Source: Bradyrhizobium sp. ORS 285
Lineage (GTDB): Bacteria > Pseudomonadota > Alphaproteobacteria > Rhizobiales > Xanthobacteraceae
NCBI RefSeq assembly: GCF_900176205.1
Contig: NZ_LT859959.1
Span: forward strand, 7,553,001-7,617,000
Direction: 5' to 3'
Length of the DNA: 64,000 bases
Positions 18,784 through 28,125 of the stretch are shown piece after piece. A program made the position numbers and the translations under genes. The notes beneath the pieces are model-generated. The model made no database searches. It was not told the DNA's origin and worked only from the letters and a program-made list of their open reading frames with translations. Position 1 is the stretch's first letter. Every line of letters begins with the position of its first letter.

Positions 18784-19563
18784 TCAGCTCCGCTTCAGCT
18801 GCAGCCGTCCGACCGCGTCGAGGATGAATCCCCGGGGGAACCAGCGCAGCAGGAACGGCACGATCTTGATGCCGATCCCCGGCAGCACCACGCGCTTGTC
18901 GGCCATCAGACCGCGATAGCCGGCCTCTGCGACCGCCTTCGGCGAGACGTTGAGGATCACCGAATCGACGCCCGGCTTGAAACCGGCGCGGTCCTGGAAT
19001 TCCGACGGCACCGGCCCCGGGCACAGCACGGTGACGCGTACGCCATGCGGCGCCAGCTCCTTGCGCAGCGCCTCGGTGAACGAGATCACATAGGCCTTCG
19101 AGGCGTAATAAACCGCCATGCCCGGTCCTGGCAGGAAGCCGGCGACCGAGCCCAGGTTGAGGATGCCGCCTTTGTTGCGGATGAGCTGGTGGGAGAAGCG
19201 CAGCGACAGCTCGGTCAGTGCGCGAACGTTCACCGAGATCATGTCCAGCTGATCGGTGCGGTCGAGCTGCACCGCCTTGCCGAACAGCCCGAAGCCGGCA
19301 TTGTTGACCAGGTATTGCAGCTCCACGCCGGCCGCCGACAGCGCAGCCTCGATGGCGGCGCCGGCTTCAGGCGAGGTCAGGTCGCAGGGGATGACGAGCG
19401 GCGCAGGGCCACCCTTGGCGGCGATCTCCGCGGCGAGCGCCGTCAGCCGGTCCTCGCGGCGGGCCGTGAGCGCCAAACGGTGTCCGTTCGCGGCGAACAC
19501 GCGGGCCAGCTCGGCCCCGATCCCCGACGACGCACCCGTTATCAGCGTGACACGTTCACTCAC
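18784..19563 (-). CDS. Short-chain dehydrogenase/reductase
   Basis: 259 residues of classical SDR type: cofactor loop TLITGASSGIGAELARVF, the NNAG motif as LVNNAGFGLFG, the catalytic pair as YYASKAYVISF (Tyr and Lys), and PGPVPSEF after it. The Arg-rich RREDRL segment after beta2 suggests NADPH. It resembles DltE/YqjQ-like reductases. Substrate unknown; no operon partner. Expressed from its own upstream spacer. Confidence 0.88.
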   Translation of the reverse strand: MSERVTLITGASSGIGAELARVFAANGHRLALTARREDRLTALAAEIAAKGGPAPLVIPCDLTSPEAGAAIEAALSAAGVELQYLVNNAGFGLFGKAVQLDRTDQLDMISVNVRALTELSLRFSHQLIRNKGGILNLGSVAGFLPGPGMAVYYASKAYVISFTEALRKELAPHGVRVTVLCPGPVPSEFQDRAGFKPGVDSVILNVSPKAVAEAGYRGLMADKRVVLPGIGIKIVPFLLRWFPRGFILDAVGRLQLKRS

Positions 19564-19782
19564 GACACCTGCTCTTCGATCACATTCCGAACATCATCCG
19601 ATTGCCGCGGACGAGAGCATAGGCAGCAGGGAACATGCAAGCCGCCGCAAAATGCGGCGCGGCGCCCAATTGACGCAATCTCTTCGGATTCACATAGGTT
19701 TACAGGAACACCGGGTGCCGGGAACAAAATTAAAGTTTGTTCATCCGCGTTCCTCCCCTGAGACTTTTTGGGCGGATCGGGC

Positions 19783-20250
19783 TCAGGCCGGGTTCCCCTG
19801 TCGCCGGTCCGCCACCCGGTGCTTCAGGTCGACCCGGTCACGGGTGGAGATGCCCAGCAGCTCCGAAGCGCGCCAGACCACGTTGTCCTCGAACTCGGTC
19901 ACCTTGCCGTCGGCGTAGACCAGCTCCCACATCATCTCGACGATGCGCAGCCGTCCGGCCTCGTTGACCTCGCGCATGATCACGCTGGTGAAGCGGTAGA
20001 GATCGACCGCCTCGCCCTCGGCCAGCATGGCCTGGGCGATCAGCCGGTCGGCGGCGCCGTGGTCGAGCCCGAAGCGCAGCTCGATCAGGCTGTGCAGCTT
20101 GCGCCGCTCGGCCTCGCTCGGCTCGCCATCCAGCGAGATCACGTGGATCAGCAGCGCGGTCGCGGCCAGCTGGTAGCCATTGTCATCAAAGGCCGGCGTC
20201 TCGTGCGGCGAAACGACATCGGCGATGAATTGGCGCAATCCTTCGAGCAT
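19783..20250 (-). CDS. TerB-like (tellurite resistance B fold) protein
   Basis: 155 residues, all alpha-helical in appearance. It has the TerB/DjlA-N pattern of acidic helix-turn motifs: ALLIHVISLDGEPSEAERRKLHSLI and, later, MMWELVYADGKVTEFEDNVVWRASELLGIS. In this family such repeats bind metal through Asp/Glu. ATG 20250 is taken since the longer frame has no family match. In many alphaproteobacteria it is a conserved single gene of unknown role. Confidence 0.8.
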   Translation of the reverse strand: MLEGLRQFIADVVSPHETPAFDDNGYQLAATALLIHVISLDGEPSEAERRKLHSLIELRFGLDHGAADRLIAQAMLAEGEAVDLYRFTSVIMREVNEAGRLRIVEMMWELVYADGKVTEFEDNVVWRASELLGISTRDRVDLKHRVADRRQGNPA

Positions 20251-20388
20251 GGCGTCCTTCGCGCTGGTATCCCGGGTCCTCAGCCGGCCCGTCTCCTCAA
20301 TATGCGAACCACTATCGGATCCGGCAATCCGCGGATCGCTCGGAGCGCATGACATTTCGGTAAAGTCGGGCCGGCGGCCGCGCGCTGC

Positions 20389-21786
20389 TCAACGCGGCGT
20401 GATTTTGAACAGCGGCGACCGGTCAGGCTGGGTCGTCACCACGCCGACCGGGATGACCGGTGCCCGGTCTACGACCTCGATCCGGAAAGCGCCGACCAGG
20501 CGCGCCAGCGCCAGCACCGCCTCGACCAGCGCGAAATGCGCGCCGATGCAGACCCGCGCGCCCGCCCCGAATGGCAGATAGGCGAACCGCTCCGGCGGAG
20601 GCGCGCCGGGCATGAAGCGCTCCGGCTTGAAGGCATTGGGCGCGTCCCACAGCTTCTCATGCCGGTGCAGCAGCCAGGGCGCGATCAGCACGACATCGCC
20701 GCGCTTGACCCGGTATTGGGCGATCTGGTCCGGTCCGCTGGCGGCGCGCGCGATCAGGAAGGCCGGCGGATACAGCCGCAGCGTCTCGTCCATCACCGCG
20801 CGCGTGAACGGCAATTGATCCGGATTGCTGAGATCGGTCGCCGCGCGAACCTCCTGCGCGAGCTTGTCCTGGTTAGTCGGATCGAGCGCGATCAGATACA
20901 GCGCCCAGAACAGCGCGGTGGCCGTGGTCTCGTGCCCGGCGAGGATCATGGTCGCGACCTCGTCGGCAAGCTGCGCATCGGTGAACGCGGCGCCGGTCTC
21001 GGGATCGCGCGCAGCCCCCATCAGGTCGAACAGGTCGCGCGGCGGCGCGTCCTCCAGCTTGCCGGCCGCGCGGCGCTCGGCCATCAGCGTGCCGATGAAA
21101 TCGGTCCAGCGCTGGCGGAAGCGGCGGCGCGCCAAATCGCGCGGCGTCGGCCAGGACAGCGGCAGCACGATGTCGAGCAGATGCGGCGCCGCCAGCCGCT
21201 CGCCATACTCGTAGACGAAGTCGCGCAAGGTCGTGCCGTGGCGGCCCATCTCGAACGAGAACATCGTGCGCCCCGCGATGTCCAGCGTCATGCGCTGCAT
21301 GGTCTCGCGCAGGTCGATCGGCTGCCCGCACTGCTGCCGCAGCCGGTCGACGGTCTCGTCGGTCACCGCGACCATGTGCGGAATGAGCCCGGAGACGGCG
21401 CGCGGCGTGAAGGCCGGCGCCAGGGTGCGACGCTGGTGCTTCCACGCTCGGCCCTCGGCGATCAGGAGGCCCTCACCGAGCACCGGACGCAGCACGCGGA
21501 TCGCGCCGACCGTGCGGGCGTAGTTCTCCCAATTGTCGACCAGCACATGCTTGATCGTCTCGGGCGTGTTGAGGATGTAGCTGGAGCTGCCGAGGAAGCG
21601 GCCGCGGATGATCTCGTCCTCATAGGCGCGCTGGCTCCAGGTGGCGATCGCGTTCTGCCCCATCATCAGCACGCGACGAAGCGCGCCCATGCTGTCGGGC
21701 GCGCGCGGCGGCATCGGCGGGATCAGCGGTCCCCGTGACTGCTGGACCCGTGCCTGCGGCAGATAGTGGATCTCGGCCGTGCTCAT
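20389..21786 (-). CDS. Cytochrome P450
   Basis: 465 residues. All P450 landmarks are present: the I-helix oxygen-binding AGHETTATALFWAL, the ExxR as DETLRLYPPA, and the heme-thiolate loop FAYLPFGAGARVCIGAHFAL with the Cys ligand. No N-terminal membrane anchor is visible, so it should be a soluble bacterial enzyme dependent on ferredoxin or a similar donor. No redox partner gene is adjacent. The sequence is nearer to fatty-acid or unspecific hydroxylases of the CYP102/CYP4-like clan than to camphor-type forms, but I would not name a family. Confidence 0.93.
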   Translation of the reverse strand: MSTAEIHYLPQARVQQSRGPLIPPMPPRAPDSMGALRRVLMMGQNAIATWSQRAYEDEIIRGRFLGSSSYILNTPETIKHVLVDNWENYARTVGAIRVLRPVLGEGLLIAEGRAWKHQRRTLAPAFTPRAVSGLIPHMVAVTDETVDRLRQQCGQPIDLRETMQRMTLDIAGRTMFSFEMGRHGTTLRDFVYEYGERLAAPHLLDIVLPLSWPTPRDLARRRFRQRWTDFIGTLMAERRAAGKLEDAPPRDLFDLMGAARDPETGAAFTDAQLADEVATMILAGHETTATALFWALYLIALDPTNQDKLAQEVRAATDLSNPDQLPFTRAVMDETLRLYPPAFLIARAASGPDQIAQYRVKRGDVVLIAPWLLHRHEKLWDAPNAFKPERFMPGAPPPERFAYLPFGAGARVCIGAHFALVEAVLALARLVGAFRIEVVDRAPVIPVGVVTTQPDRSPLFKITPR

Positions 21787-21960
21787 GGACGTCCTCGCAA
21801 CGGTGCTGCGCCGAAGCGCCTGCGGCTGCAGACGTCGCAGCCGGGCGCGGACGGGCTCGCGCCCAGGACAAGCCTATCCGGGCCGCGTGCTGCCATCGTG
21901 ACGGGGAGGACACGATCTCGGGTCCTCCGGGAACTCTGACGTACCATCTTACTCCAGCAA

Positions 21961-23331
21961 CTAATTAGTCAGCTCGATCAGCGCAATCCTGCTCTCCGAT
22001 GCTGGCCAAAGCCGGGCGGCGATGCGTTCCTCGTTGAACAGTCCGATGACGCTGCGGCCGACGTCGCCTGCCGGCAGCCGCAATGTCGTTGCCGCATCGG
22101 TCGGGACGCCCTTCTGTACGTCCGCGGGCTCCTTGCCGTCGAGCAGCACGATGTCGCGCGGCAGGCCAAAATAGCCGCGTGGCCTGGTCATGATGACGAT
22201 GGCGCCCGCGCCAGCGTCGGCCTGGCCCATGGGGCGCGCTGCCCGCAAATGCACCACATCCGACGAGCGCGGGAACGGCGAGCGGTAAAAGTGCGTGATC
22301 GGTGCGTTCGGTGACGTCAGTACGATCTCGACAGAGGAGGTCGGATCGATCTCCGCAGGCCCCCAGCGACCATCGGCCCCGGTCTGGCCGCGATACACCG
22401 GCTCGCCCTGGCGTGCGCCGGTCTCGGCCGAGACGCGATACACCTCCACGCTGGCGCCGGCGACGGGGCGATTGGTCGGCGCGCCGCCCGGCGTTCCCGT
22501 GACGAGGCCGCTGATGCGCACCTCGCGCTCCGGCTGGATCGCGATGAAGGCCGGCTCACGGCCGGCGATGAACTTGTAGATCTCCCGGAACGCGCGTGGA
22601 TGGAACGCGACCTCGCGATGGTCGAGCGCGCCGATCACGAGGTTGGTGGCGCCCTTCAGCGCCGGACCCTCGGCGGTGATGCCGGTGGGCACGCCGGGCT
22701 TGCCGACGAGGCGCCCATCGGACTGCGCATATTTGTCGAGCCCGTCGCTGCGCAAGGTCAGGAAGACGGTGCCTTCCGTCACCTCGCTGTCGCCGGTGTT
22801 CAGTCCGCGCAGGAATGGACCGCGGCCATTGAACTCGCTGCCGGGGCTGTCGTCCCAGTCGAACACGCCGTGATTGGGTGTGCCGCACAGCACGGCATGG
22901 CTGACATCGGCGCCGCCGCCGTTCTTGACGACGTTGCGGATCGCATTGCCGCCGCGCGAGCTGCCGACCAGCGCGACGCGCGCAGCACCCGTGCGCTCCT
23001 TCAGCGCCTTGATGGCGTCGCTGAGCTCGCGGCGCTGATCCTCGGTCGAGGACCGGTTCGGCTGCGCCACGGCGTCGTCATTGCGGGCCAAGGGATCGGT
23101 GAAGTTCAGCGCCGCGAGGCGCGCGCGCGGCACGCCGTTGGATTCCATCCGCCACAGCGCGGTCATCCACAGCGCCGCGTGATCGCCATTGCCGTGCACG
23201 AACAGCACCGGCGGCATGTCGCTCGCCGAGGGCGCTGCCGTCGTTTGCGCCGAGGCAGGTAAGGTCAGACCGCTGGTCAGCAGTGGCAGGGTTCCCATGC
23301 TCTGCAAAATGGTGCGGCGCGTCAGCGTCAT
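21961..23331 (-). CDS. Exported alpha/beta hydrolase with C-terminal beta-sandwich domains
   Basis: 456 residues. The start MTLTRRTILQSMG with a hydrophobic run to PASAQ is a Tat-like signal. The hydrolase core has PPVLFVHGNGDHAALW (oxyanion region) and VALVGSSRGGNAIR (GxSxG nucleophile); a His in GALDHREVAFHP may complete the triad. From about residue 270 comes a carboxypeptidase-regulatory-like beta domain (VRISGLVTGTPGGAP… ASVEVYRV), then a second domain rich in beta strands. Likely a periplasmic or secreted lipase or esterase. The longer frame start at 23379 is rejected because it would bury the signal. Confidence 0.8.
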   Translation of the reverse strand: MTLTRRTILQSMGTLPLLTSGLTLPASAQTTAAPSASDMPPVLFVHGNGDHAALWMTALWRMESNGVPRARLAALNFTDPLARNDDAVAQPNRSSTEDQRRELSDAIKALKERTGAARVALVGSSRGGNAIRNVVKNGGGADVSHAVLCGTPNHGVFDWDDSPGSEFNGRGPFLRGLNTGDSEVTEGTVFLTLRSDGLDKYAQSDGRLVGKPGVPTGITAEGPALKGATNLVIGALDHREVAFHPRAFREIYKFIAGREPAFIAIQPEREVRISGLVTGTPGGAPTNRPVAGASVEVYRVSAETGARQGEPVYRGQTGADGRWGPAEIDPTSSVEIVLTSPNAPITHFYRSPFPRSSDVVHLRAARPMGQADAGAGAIVIMTRPRGYFGLPRDIVLLDGKEPADVQKGVPTDAATTLRLPAGDVGRSVIGLFNEERIAARLWPASESRIALIELTN

Positions 23332-23486
23332 CGGCGGTCCTCCGTCTCGTTCATTCTGTGTTCGTTGGCCGCAGTCCATGATCGGGGATCGCGCACTGGA
23401 CAGCGGCTGATATTCGCAGGCATCACATACGTCCGGCCGGAATCAAGCGATAGTTCAATGCAAACGGACGACGTGGACGGACCTGA

Positions 23487-25169
23487 ATGAATGCGCCTCC
23501 GAAACGAGAGCTGTTCGCCGCGGAGAGCATCGCCGCGCCGCTGAAGCACATTGTGTTCCGCCGCATCTGGCTGGCGAGCCTGCTGTCGAATCTCGGACTC
23601 CTGATCCAGGCCGTCGGCGCCGCCTGGGCGATGACGCAGATGACCTCCTCGGCCGACAAGGTCGCGCTGGTGCAGACCGCCTTGATGCTGCCGGTGATGT
23701 TCATCTCGATGCCGGCCGGCGCCGTCGCCGACATGTACGACCGGCGCATCGTGGCGCTGGTCTCGCTCGCGGTCGCGCTCGGCGGCGCCACGACGCTCAC
23801 CGTGTTGGCCCGGCTCGGCATGATCACGCCCGAGCGTCTGCTCGCGCTGTGCTTCGTGATCGGCAGCGGCATGGCGCTGATGGGTCCGGCCTGGCAGTCC
23901 TCGGTGAGCGAGCAGGTGCCGCCGGAGACGTTGCCGGCGGCGGTCGCGCTCAACGGCATCAGCTACAACATCGCGCGCAGCTTTGGCCCGGCGATCGGCG
24001 GCGTCATCGTGGCCGCCGCAGGCGCGGTCGCCGCGTTTGCCGCGAACGCCCTGTTGTATCTGCCGCTGCTGGCGGCGCTGTTTCTGTGGCGGCGCGTGGT
24101 CGAGCCGAGCCGGCTGCCGCGCGAGCCGCTCAACCGCGCCATCGTCTCCGGCGTCCGCTACATCATCCATTCGCCGTCGATCCGCATCGTGCTGATCCGC
24201 ACCCTCGTCACCGGCATCATCGGCGGCTCGATCTCGGCGCTGATGCCGCTGGTGGCGCGCGACCTGCTGCATGGCGGCGCGCAGACCTACGGCATCATGC
24301 TCGGCGCGTTCGGCATGGGCGCCGTGGTCGGCGCGCTCAACATCGGCGAGATCAGGAAGCGGCTGTCGGGCGAGGCCGCGATCCGCACCTGCGCGCTGAC
24401 CCTGGGGGCTGCGACGGCTGCGGTGGGGCTGAGCGGCGAGCCGGTGCTGACGGCCGCGGCGCTGGTCATCGCCGGCGCCGTCTGGATGCTCGCGGTCGCG
24501 CTGTTCAACATCGGCGTGCAGCTGTCGGCGCCGCGCTGGGTCGCGGGCCGCGCGCTGGCGGCGTTCCAGGCGGCGATATCAGGCGGCATCGCGATCGGCA
24601 GCTGGGGCTGGGGCCGTCTCACCGACGCCGCCGGCGTCGAGGTGGCGCTGCTGGTCTCGGGCGCGCTGATGATCGCCTCGCCGCTGCTCGGCCTGTGGCT
24701 GCGCATGCCGCCGATCGGCGCCCGCAACGAGGACGGCGAGACCCTGGCCGATCCCGAGGTGCAGCTGGAGCTGACGCCGCGCTCGGGGCCGCTGGTGGTC
24801 GAGATCGAGTATCGCGTCGCCGAGGACACTGCCCGCGCGTTTCACGACCTGATGCAGGAGGTGCAGCTCAGCCGGCAGCGCAACGGCGCCTATGGCTGGT
24901 CGATCGCGCGCGACATCGCCGATCCCGAGCTCTGGACCGAGCGTTATCACTGTCCGACCTGGATCGACTATCTGCGCCAGCGCAACCGCTCGACCCGCGC
25001 CGAGCGCGAGCTGCACAAGCGAGCGATCGACTTCCACATCGGCGCCGATCCGGTGCGCATCCGCCGCATGCTGGAGCGGCCGTTCGGCTCGGTGCGCGGC
25101 CGCGACGACATCGACCGCACCGCGGAGCAGGCCCCGGCGGTGGCGTCCACGGCGCGGAGCGGACCGTAG
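23487..25169 (+). CDS. MFS_3-type transporter with C-terminal soluble domain
   Basis: 560 residues. Residues ~20-410 form a 12-helix major facilitator unit of the MFS_3 (EntS-like, 'transmembrane secretion effector') family: FRRIWLASLLSNLGLLIQAVGAAW, MPAGAVADMYDRR and ISYNIARSFGPAIGG. Residues ~440-560 form a ferredoxin-like domain resembling antibiotic-biosynthesis monooxygenase folds (VVEIEYRV… GAYGWSIARDIADPELWTERYHC). This C-terminal extension is usual for MFS_3. Likely a drug or siderophore exporter; the substrate is unknown. Confidence 0.88.
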   Translation: MNAPPKRELFAAESIAAPLKHIVFRRIWLASLLSNLGLLIQAVGAAWAMTQMTSSADKVALVQTALMLPVMFISMPAGAVADMYDRRIVALVSLAVALGGATTLTVLARLGMITPERLLALCFVIGSGMALMGPAWQSSVSEQVPPETLPAAVALNGISYNIARSFGPAIGGVIVAAAGAVAAFAANALLYLPLLAALFLWRRVVEPSRLPREPLNRAIVSGVRYIIHSPSIRIVLIRTLVTGIIGGSISALMPLVARDLLHGGAQTYGIMLGAFGMGAVVGALNIGEIRKRLSGEAAIRTCALTLGAATAAVGLSGEPVLTAAALVIAGAVWMLAVALFNIGVQLSAPRWVAGRALAAFQAAISGGIAIGSWGWGRLTDAAGVEVALLVSGALMIASPLLGLWLRMPPIGARNEDGETLADPEVQLELTPRSGPLVVEIEYRVAEDTARAFHDLMQEVQLSRQRNGAYGWSIARDIADPELWTERYHCPTWIDYLRQRNRSTRAERELHKRAIDFHIGADPVRIRRMLERPFGSVRGRDDIDRTAEQAPAVASTARSGP

Positions 25170-25185
25170 CGCGGCGGCAGAGGAC

Positions 25186-25401
25186 TTACTGCCCGTGCTC
25201 GGTCAGCACCTTGTCGCAGGCCTTCGACAGCTTGGCGCGGTGCTCCTTGAGGCACGCCAGGACCGCCTGGTCGCCGTTGTTCATCACGGCGCGGCAATGC
25301 CGCGACACGTCGCGTGCGCAGGCATCCTGGCCGACCTGCTGCTGGGCCGAAGCCGCTGACGCGAGCAGGAGGAAGGGGATGATCACCAAGACTTTGTTCA
25401 T
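25186..25401 (-). CDS. Small secreted cysteine-rich protein A
   Basis: A 71-residue protein with a signal peptide (MNKVLVIIPFLLLASAASAQ) and a mature part of about 50 residues with four cysteines spaced C-x7-C-x13-C-x11-C. The next gene, 115 bases upstream on the same strand, encodes a second protein with almost the same spacing. I recognise it only as a member of the 'cysteine rich repeat' type seen in Bradyrhizobium-like genomes; function unknown. Two disulfides are likely in the periplasm. Confidence 0.65.
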   Translation of the reverse strand: MNKVLVIIPFLLLASAASAQQQVGQDACARDVSRHCRAVMNNGDQAVLACLKEHRAKLSKACDKVLTEHGQ

Positions 25402-25516
25402 GACTGACGCCTCGCTCCCGGCATTGAGGGTTTGGCGGCGCTTTTAGTGGCCACAACCGGGCCTCGCAAGCGCCTCGGTCGCAGCCGAGGCGCGCAGGCG
25501 GAGCCGGGGAGGGGCC

Positions 25517-25804
25517 TCAGTTGGACTCGCCGGCTTCGGCGACCTTGCCGTTCCGCTTGAGGACCTCCTTGTCGAGCACCGTGCGGCAGCCGGAGCTCAG
25601 CGAGGAGCGGTTCTTGATCATGCAGGCGGTGACCGCCGGGATGTTCGGGATCTCGCTGCTGCACAGGCGGAAGGCGTCGCCGGTGCACATCTGCTGCGCC
25701 TCGGCGCTGAAGGCGAAGCTGGCGCTCGAGCTGAGGGCCGAGATGGCGGCGACGCCGGCGGCGGTCAGAACGGCGGTGCGGAGGAGATTGAAGGTCTTCG
25801 TCAT
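25517..25804 (-). CDS. Small secreted cysteine-rich protein B
   Basis: 95 residues. The signal peptide runs MTKTFNLLRTAVLTAAGVAA to about ASFAFSAEA. The mature part has four cysteines spaced C-x7-C-x12-C-x11-C, followed by DKEVLKRNGKVAEAGESN. This is the same fold signature as protein A at 25186, so the two are diverged tandem paralogues. ATG 25804 has GGGAG at a good distance; the longer frame is rejected. Function unknown. Confidence 0.7.
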   Translation of the reverse strand: MTKTFNLLRTAVLTAAGVAAISALSSSASFAFSAEAQQMCTGDAFRLCSSEIPNIPAVTACMIKNRSSLSSGCRTVLDKEVLKRNGKVAEAGESN

Positions 25805-26144
25805 GGCTGGCTCCCATCGGCTCCGCATCAGCGCGGGGCCCTTGTTCAATGCGTCCATCATGGCCGGCCCGCTCTCTAGCAACAGTGACGCGAGTCACGC
25901 CAGATCGGGCCCTTCAACCCAGCTCCGCAATCCTGTCGCGTGGCGCGTGCGGGACCTTGCCGCGGCGACATGTCACTCCGGCGAACTGCCGATCTGGCGC
26001 GTGCATCACTCTGGAAATGTTCGCCGATCACCACCGTGTTGGGACCGCGTTAACGAGTCGTTGGCATTAATGGATTTCAAATGAGGGCGGCGGAAATCCT
26101 CGTGTCCGCCTGTCACGTGTCTCGCGTTTTCGGGAAGAGTAACC

Positions 26145-27191
26145 ATGCGTAATGCGTTAGGCTTGCTGCTGGCCACCGTCGTCGCGGCGCTGGCGATCAC
26201 CGGTGTCTGGTATTGGGTGTCCAAGCCCAACGCCGCCAAGGCCGCAGCGCAGAGCGCAGCGGCAAAGCCCTCCGAACCTGCACCGCCGCCGCCGACCAGG
26301 GTCGCGGCCAAGGGCGCGAAGGACGATGTCGACTATACCGGCACCGTGCCGGCGAAGCCCGCGGCGTCCGCCGCCCTGCCGGTGCAGCCGAAATCGACCT
26401 GCGCCAATCCGGATGCGCTCGGCATCTCGCGGACCGTCGTGGTCGACACCACGGGCGGCCCCGGCTTCGGTCTCGACCATTTCAAGCAGTTCGACTTCCT
26501 CGCCGACCACGAAGTCGTGCTGACCTTCGATGACGGCCCGTGGCCGGTCAACACGCCGGCCGTGCTGAAGGCGCTGGCCGACGAATGCACCACCGGCATC
26601 TTCTTCACCATCGGCAAGCACGCGACCTATCATCCGGAGATCCTGCGCCAGGTCCAGGCGGCCGGTCACGTCGTCGGCGTGCACACCTGGTCGCACGTCA
26701 ATCTGAACGGCAAGAAGATGACCGACCAGATTGCCAAGGACGAGCTGGAGAAGGGCATCAGCGCAGTGAAGTTCGCGCTCGGCGGTAGCAACCCCGCGCC
26801 GTTCTTCCGCTTCCCGCAGCTGCAGCACCGGCCGTCGGCGGTGGCCTATCTCGGCGAGCGCAACGTCGCGATGTTCTCCTGCGACGTCGACAGTTTCGAC
26901 TTCCGCTCCAAGGACGCCGACCAGGTCGTGAACACGGTCATGACCGGGCTTGAGAAGAAGGGCAAAGGCATCATCCTGATGCACGACTTCCAGAAGAACA
27001 CGGCGCTGGCGCTGCCGACCCTGCTGCGGCGGCTGAAGGCCGGCGGCTACAAGGTCGTCGCGATGAAGCCGAAGGGCACGCTCGACACGCTGCCGGAGTA
27101 TGACGCGATGGTCGGCCAGGATCCGAAGCTGCCGACCACCATGACCAATGCGCGGCCGATCTCGAGCGTGATCCAGACCGTCCAGCAGTGA
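26145..27191 (+). CDS. Polysaccharide deacetylase (NodB homology domain), membrane-anchored
   Basis: 348 residues. A single N-terminal helix (MRNALGLLLATVVAALAITGV) anchors or exports it, followed by an Ala/Pro-rich linker to about residue 75. The NodB domain has motif 1 as LTFDDGPWPVNT (catalytic Asp and metal Asp) and motif 2 as GVHTWSHVNL (metal-binding HxxxH). Later motifs are FFRFPQL (R and P) and ILMHDF. CE4 enzymes remove acetyl groups from peptidoglycan, chitin or other polysaccharides. GGAAGAG lies before the start. A clear terminator follows, so it is monocistronic. Confidence 0.92.
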   Translation: MRNALGLLLATVVAALAITGVWYWVSKPNAAKAAAQSAAAKPSEPAPPPPTRVAAKGAKDDVDYTGTVPAKPAASAALPVQPKSTCANPDALGISRTVVVDTTGGPGFGLDHFKQFDFLADHEVVLTFDDGPWPVNTPAVLKALADECTTGIFFTIGKHATYHPEILRQVQAAGHVVGVHTWSHVNLNGKKMTDQIAKDELEKGISAVKFALGGSNPAPFFRFPQLQHRPSAVAYLGERNVAMFSCDVDSFDFRSKDADQVVNTVMTGLEKKGKGIILMHDFQKNTALALPTLLRRLKAGGYKVVAMKPKGTLDTLPEYDAMVGQDPKLPTTMTNARPISSVIQTVQQ

Positions 27192-27214
27192 CGCCGCATC
27201 CGCCTCTCAACGCG

Positions 27215-27242
27215 AAGGCCGGGCAGCTTGCCCGGCCTTTTT
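27215..27242 (+). terminator. Rho-independent terminator after the polysaccharide deacetylase gene
   Basis: A perfect stem, AAGGCCGGGC and GCCCGGCCTT, with a 5-base loop, followed by TTT. It lies 23 bases after the stop codon. It is one of the few classical terminators in the window. Confidence 0.9.
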
Positions 27243-27282
27243 CGTTGTCGGCCTGATGCCAAAACTCACCTGATGCTGAGGC

Positions 27283-27696
27283 TCACCAATAGATGCCGTG
27301 GCGGTGCAGCTCGCGCACGATGCGCGCCTCCGTCCAGCCCTTGCTGCGCGGCTTGCTCGCGCGTGCCGATTTCGATCGCCGCGACGAGGTTTGCACCGGC
27401 TTGGCCTGCTCGGTGGCGGTGCTTGCGGTCGCCGGGGCGGCCTGCGCGGCGGCAGGTGCCGGTGCTGCTGCCGTCGCCGGAGCGGCTGACGCCGCCGGAG
27501 CGGGCTGGGCCTGGGCGGTCGCCGCCGGCGCGGGGGCCGGCGTGATCGTGACCTCGCCGGCCTGCTGCACATAGGTCGGCCGCGGCGCCGGCGCCGCGGT
27601 CTCGCTCGGCGACAGCGACAGGCTGCGGGTTCCCTGGGCCTGGGCTGTGGTGGCGGATGCGAGCACCAGGGCTCCGATCAGGATCATCTTGCGCAT
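27283..27696 (-). CDS. Secreted Ala/Pro-rich protein of unknown function
   Basis: 137 residues. Signal peptide MRKMILIGALVLASATTAQA, then a long low-complexity Ala/Pro linker (residues ~35-95) and a basic C-terminus (SSRRSKSARASKPRSK) ending in the folded-looking motif GWTEARIVRELHRHGIYW. I recognise no named domain. The Ala/Pro region suggests it spans the periplasm or cell wall. It is convergent with the deacetylase gene across the terminator. Confidence 0.65.
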   Translation of the reverse strand: MRKMILIGALVLASATTAQAQGTRSLSLSPSETAAPAPRPTYVQQAGEVTITPAPAPAATAQAQPAPAASAAPATAAAPAPAAAQAAPATASTATEQAKPVQTSSRRSKSARASKPRSKGWTEARIVRELHRHGIYW

Positions 27697-28125
27697 GTGA
27701 GAAACTCCCCTCGTTGATGGAGGCGAGGTTTAAGCGCTCGCGGGGTGCTTCGATGTGATGCCGGTCACATCAGCCGCTGCAAGTCTGAATTGAACCACGC
27801 CCGCCGGCACGTCGGCGCGGCACGGAGCACCATTTTTCTCGGAACCTTTTTGCCGTCGCGGCGACTTCCGTTGAGGACGACAGGCGTGGGGACGCATCGG
27901 TCCAACATTCCGATAAGCGATGGTTGGCAGCGCTCGCGCCGGGGGCGCATCGCAATTCCGCTCAGCCAGGTTTGCTACCACATTACCGTCATGACGAGGT
28001 GTTCCATGGAGACGGAACGGCCGAAAGCTCAGGTATGAGCGTATGCATACCTACTGCCTGTTGGTGATGTTTAGAAAGTTCGCCGAATTCGATACTGACC
28101 TTCGTTTAGCGGGAAGGATGGGCGC
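27697..28125. other. Intergenic region without recognisable gene
   Basis: 429 bases between two divergent secreted-protein genes. Only short frames without coding character are present. It probably holds the two promoters. No repeat or stable hairpin stood out. Confidence 0.5.

Noticed and set aside
20389-25169. A biosynthetic cluster of P450, hydrolase and MFS_3 exporter
   Set aside because: The P450 and hydrolase are on one strand and the exporter on the other; there is no scaffold enzyme, and spacing gives no sign of an operon.
23849-25447. Frame of 532 residues on the plus strand, rich in Arg and Gly
   Set aside because: A shifted frame inside the MFS_3 gene with the compositional signature of a shadow frame.
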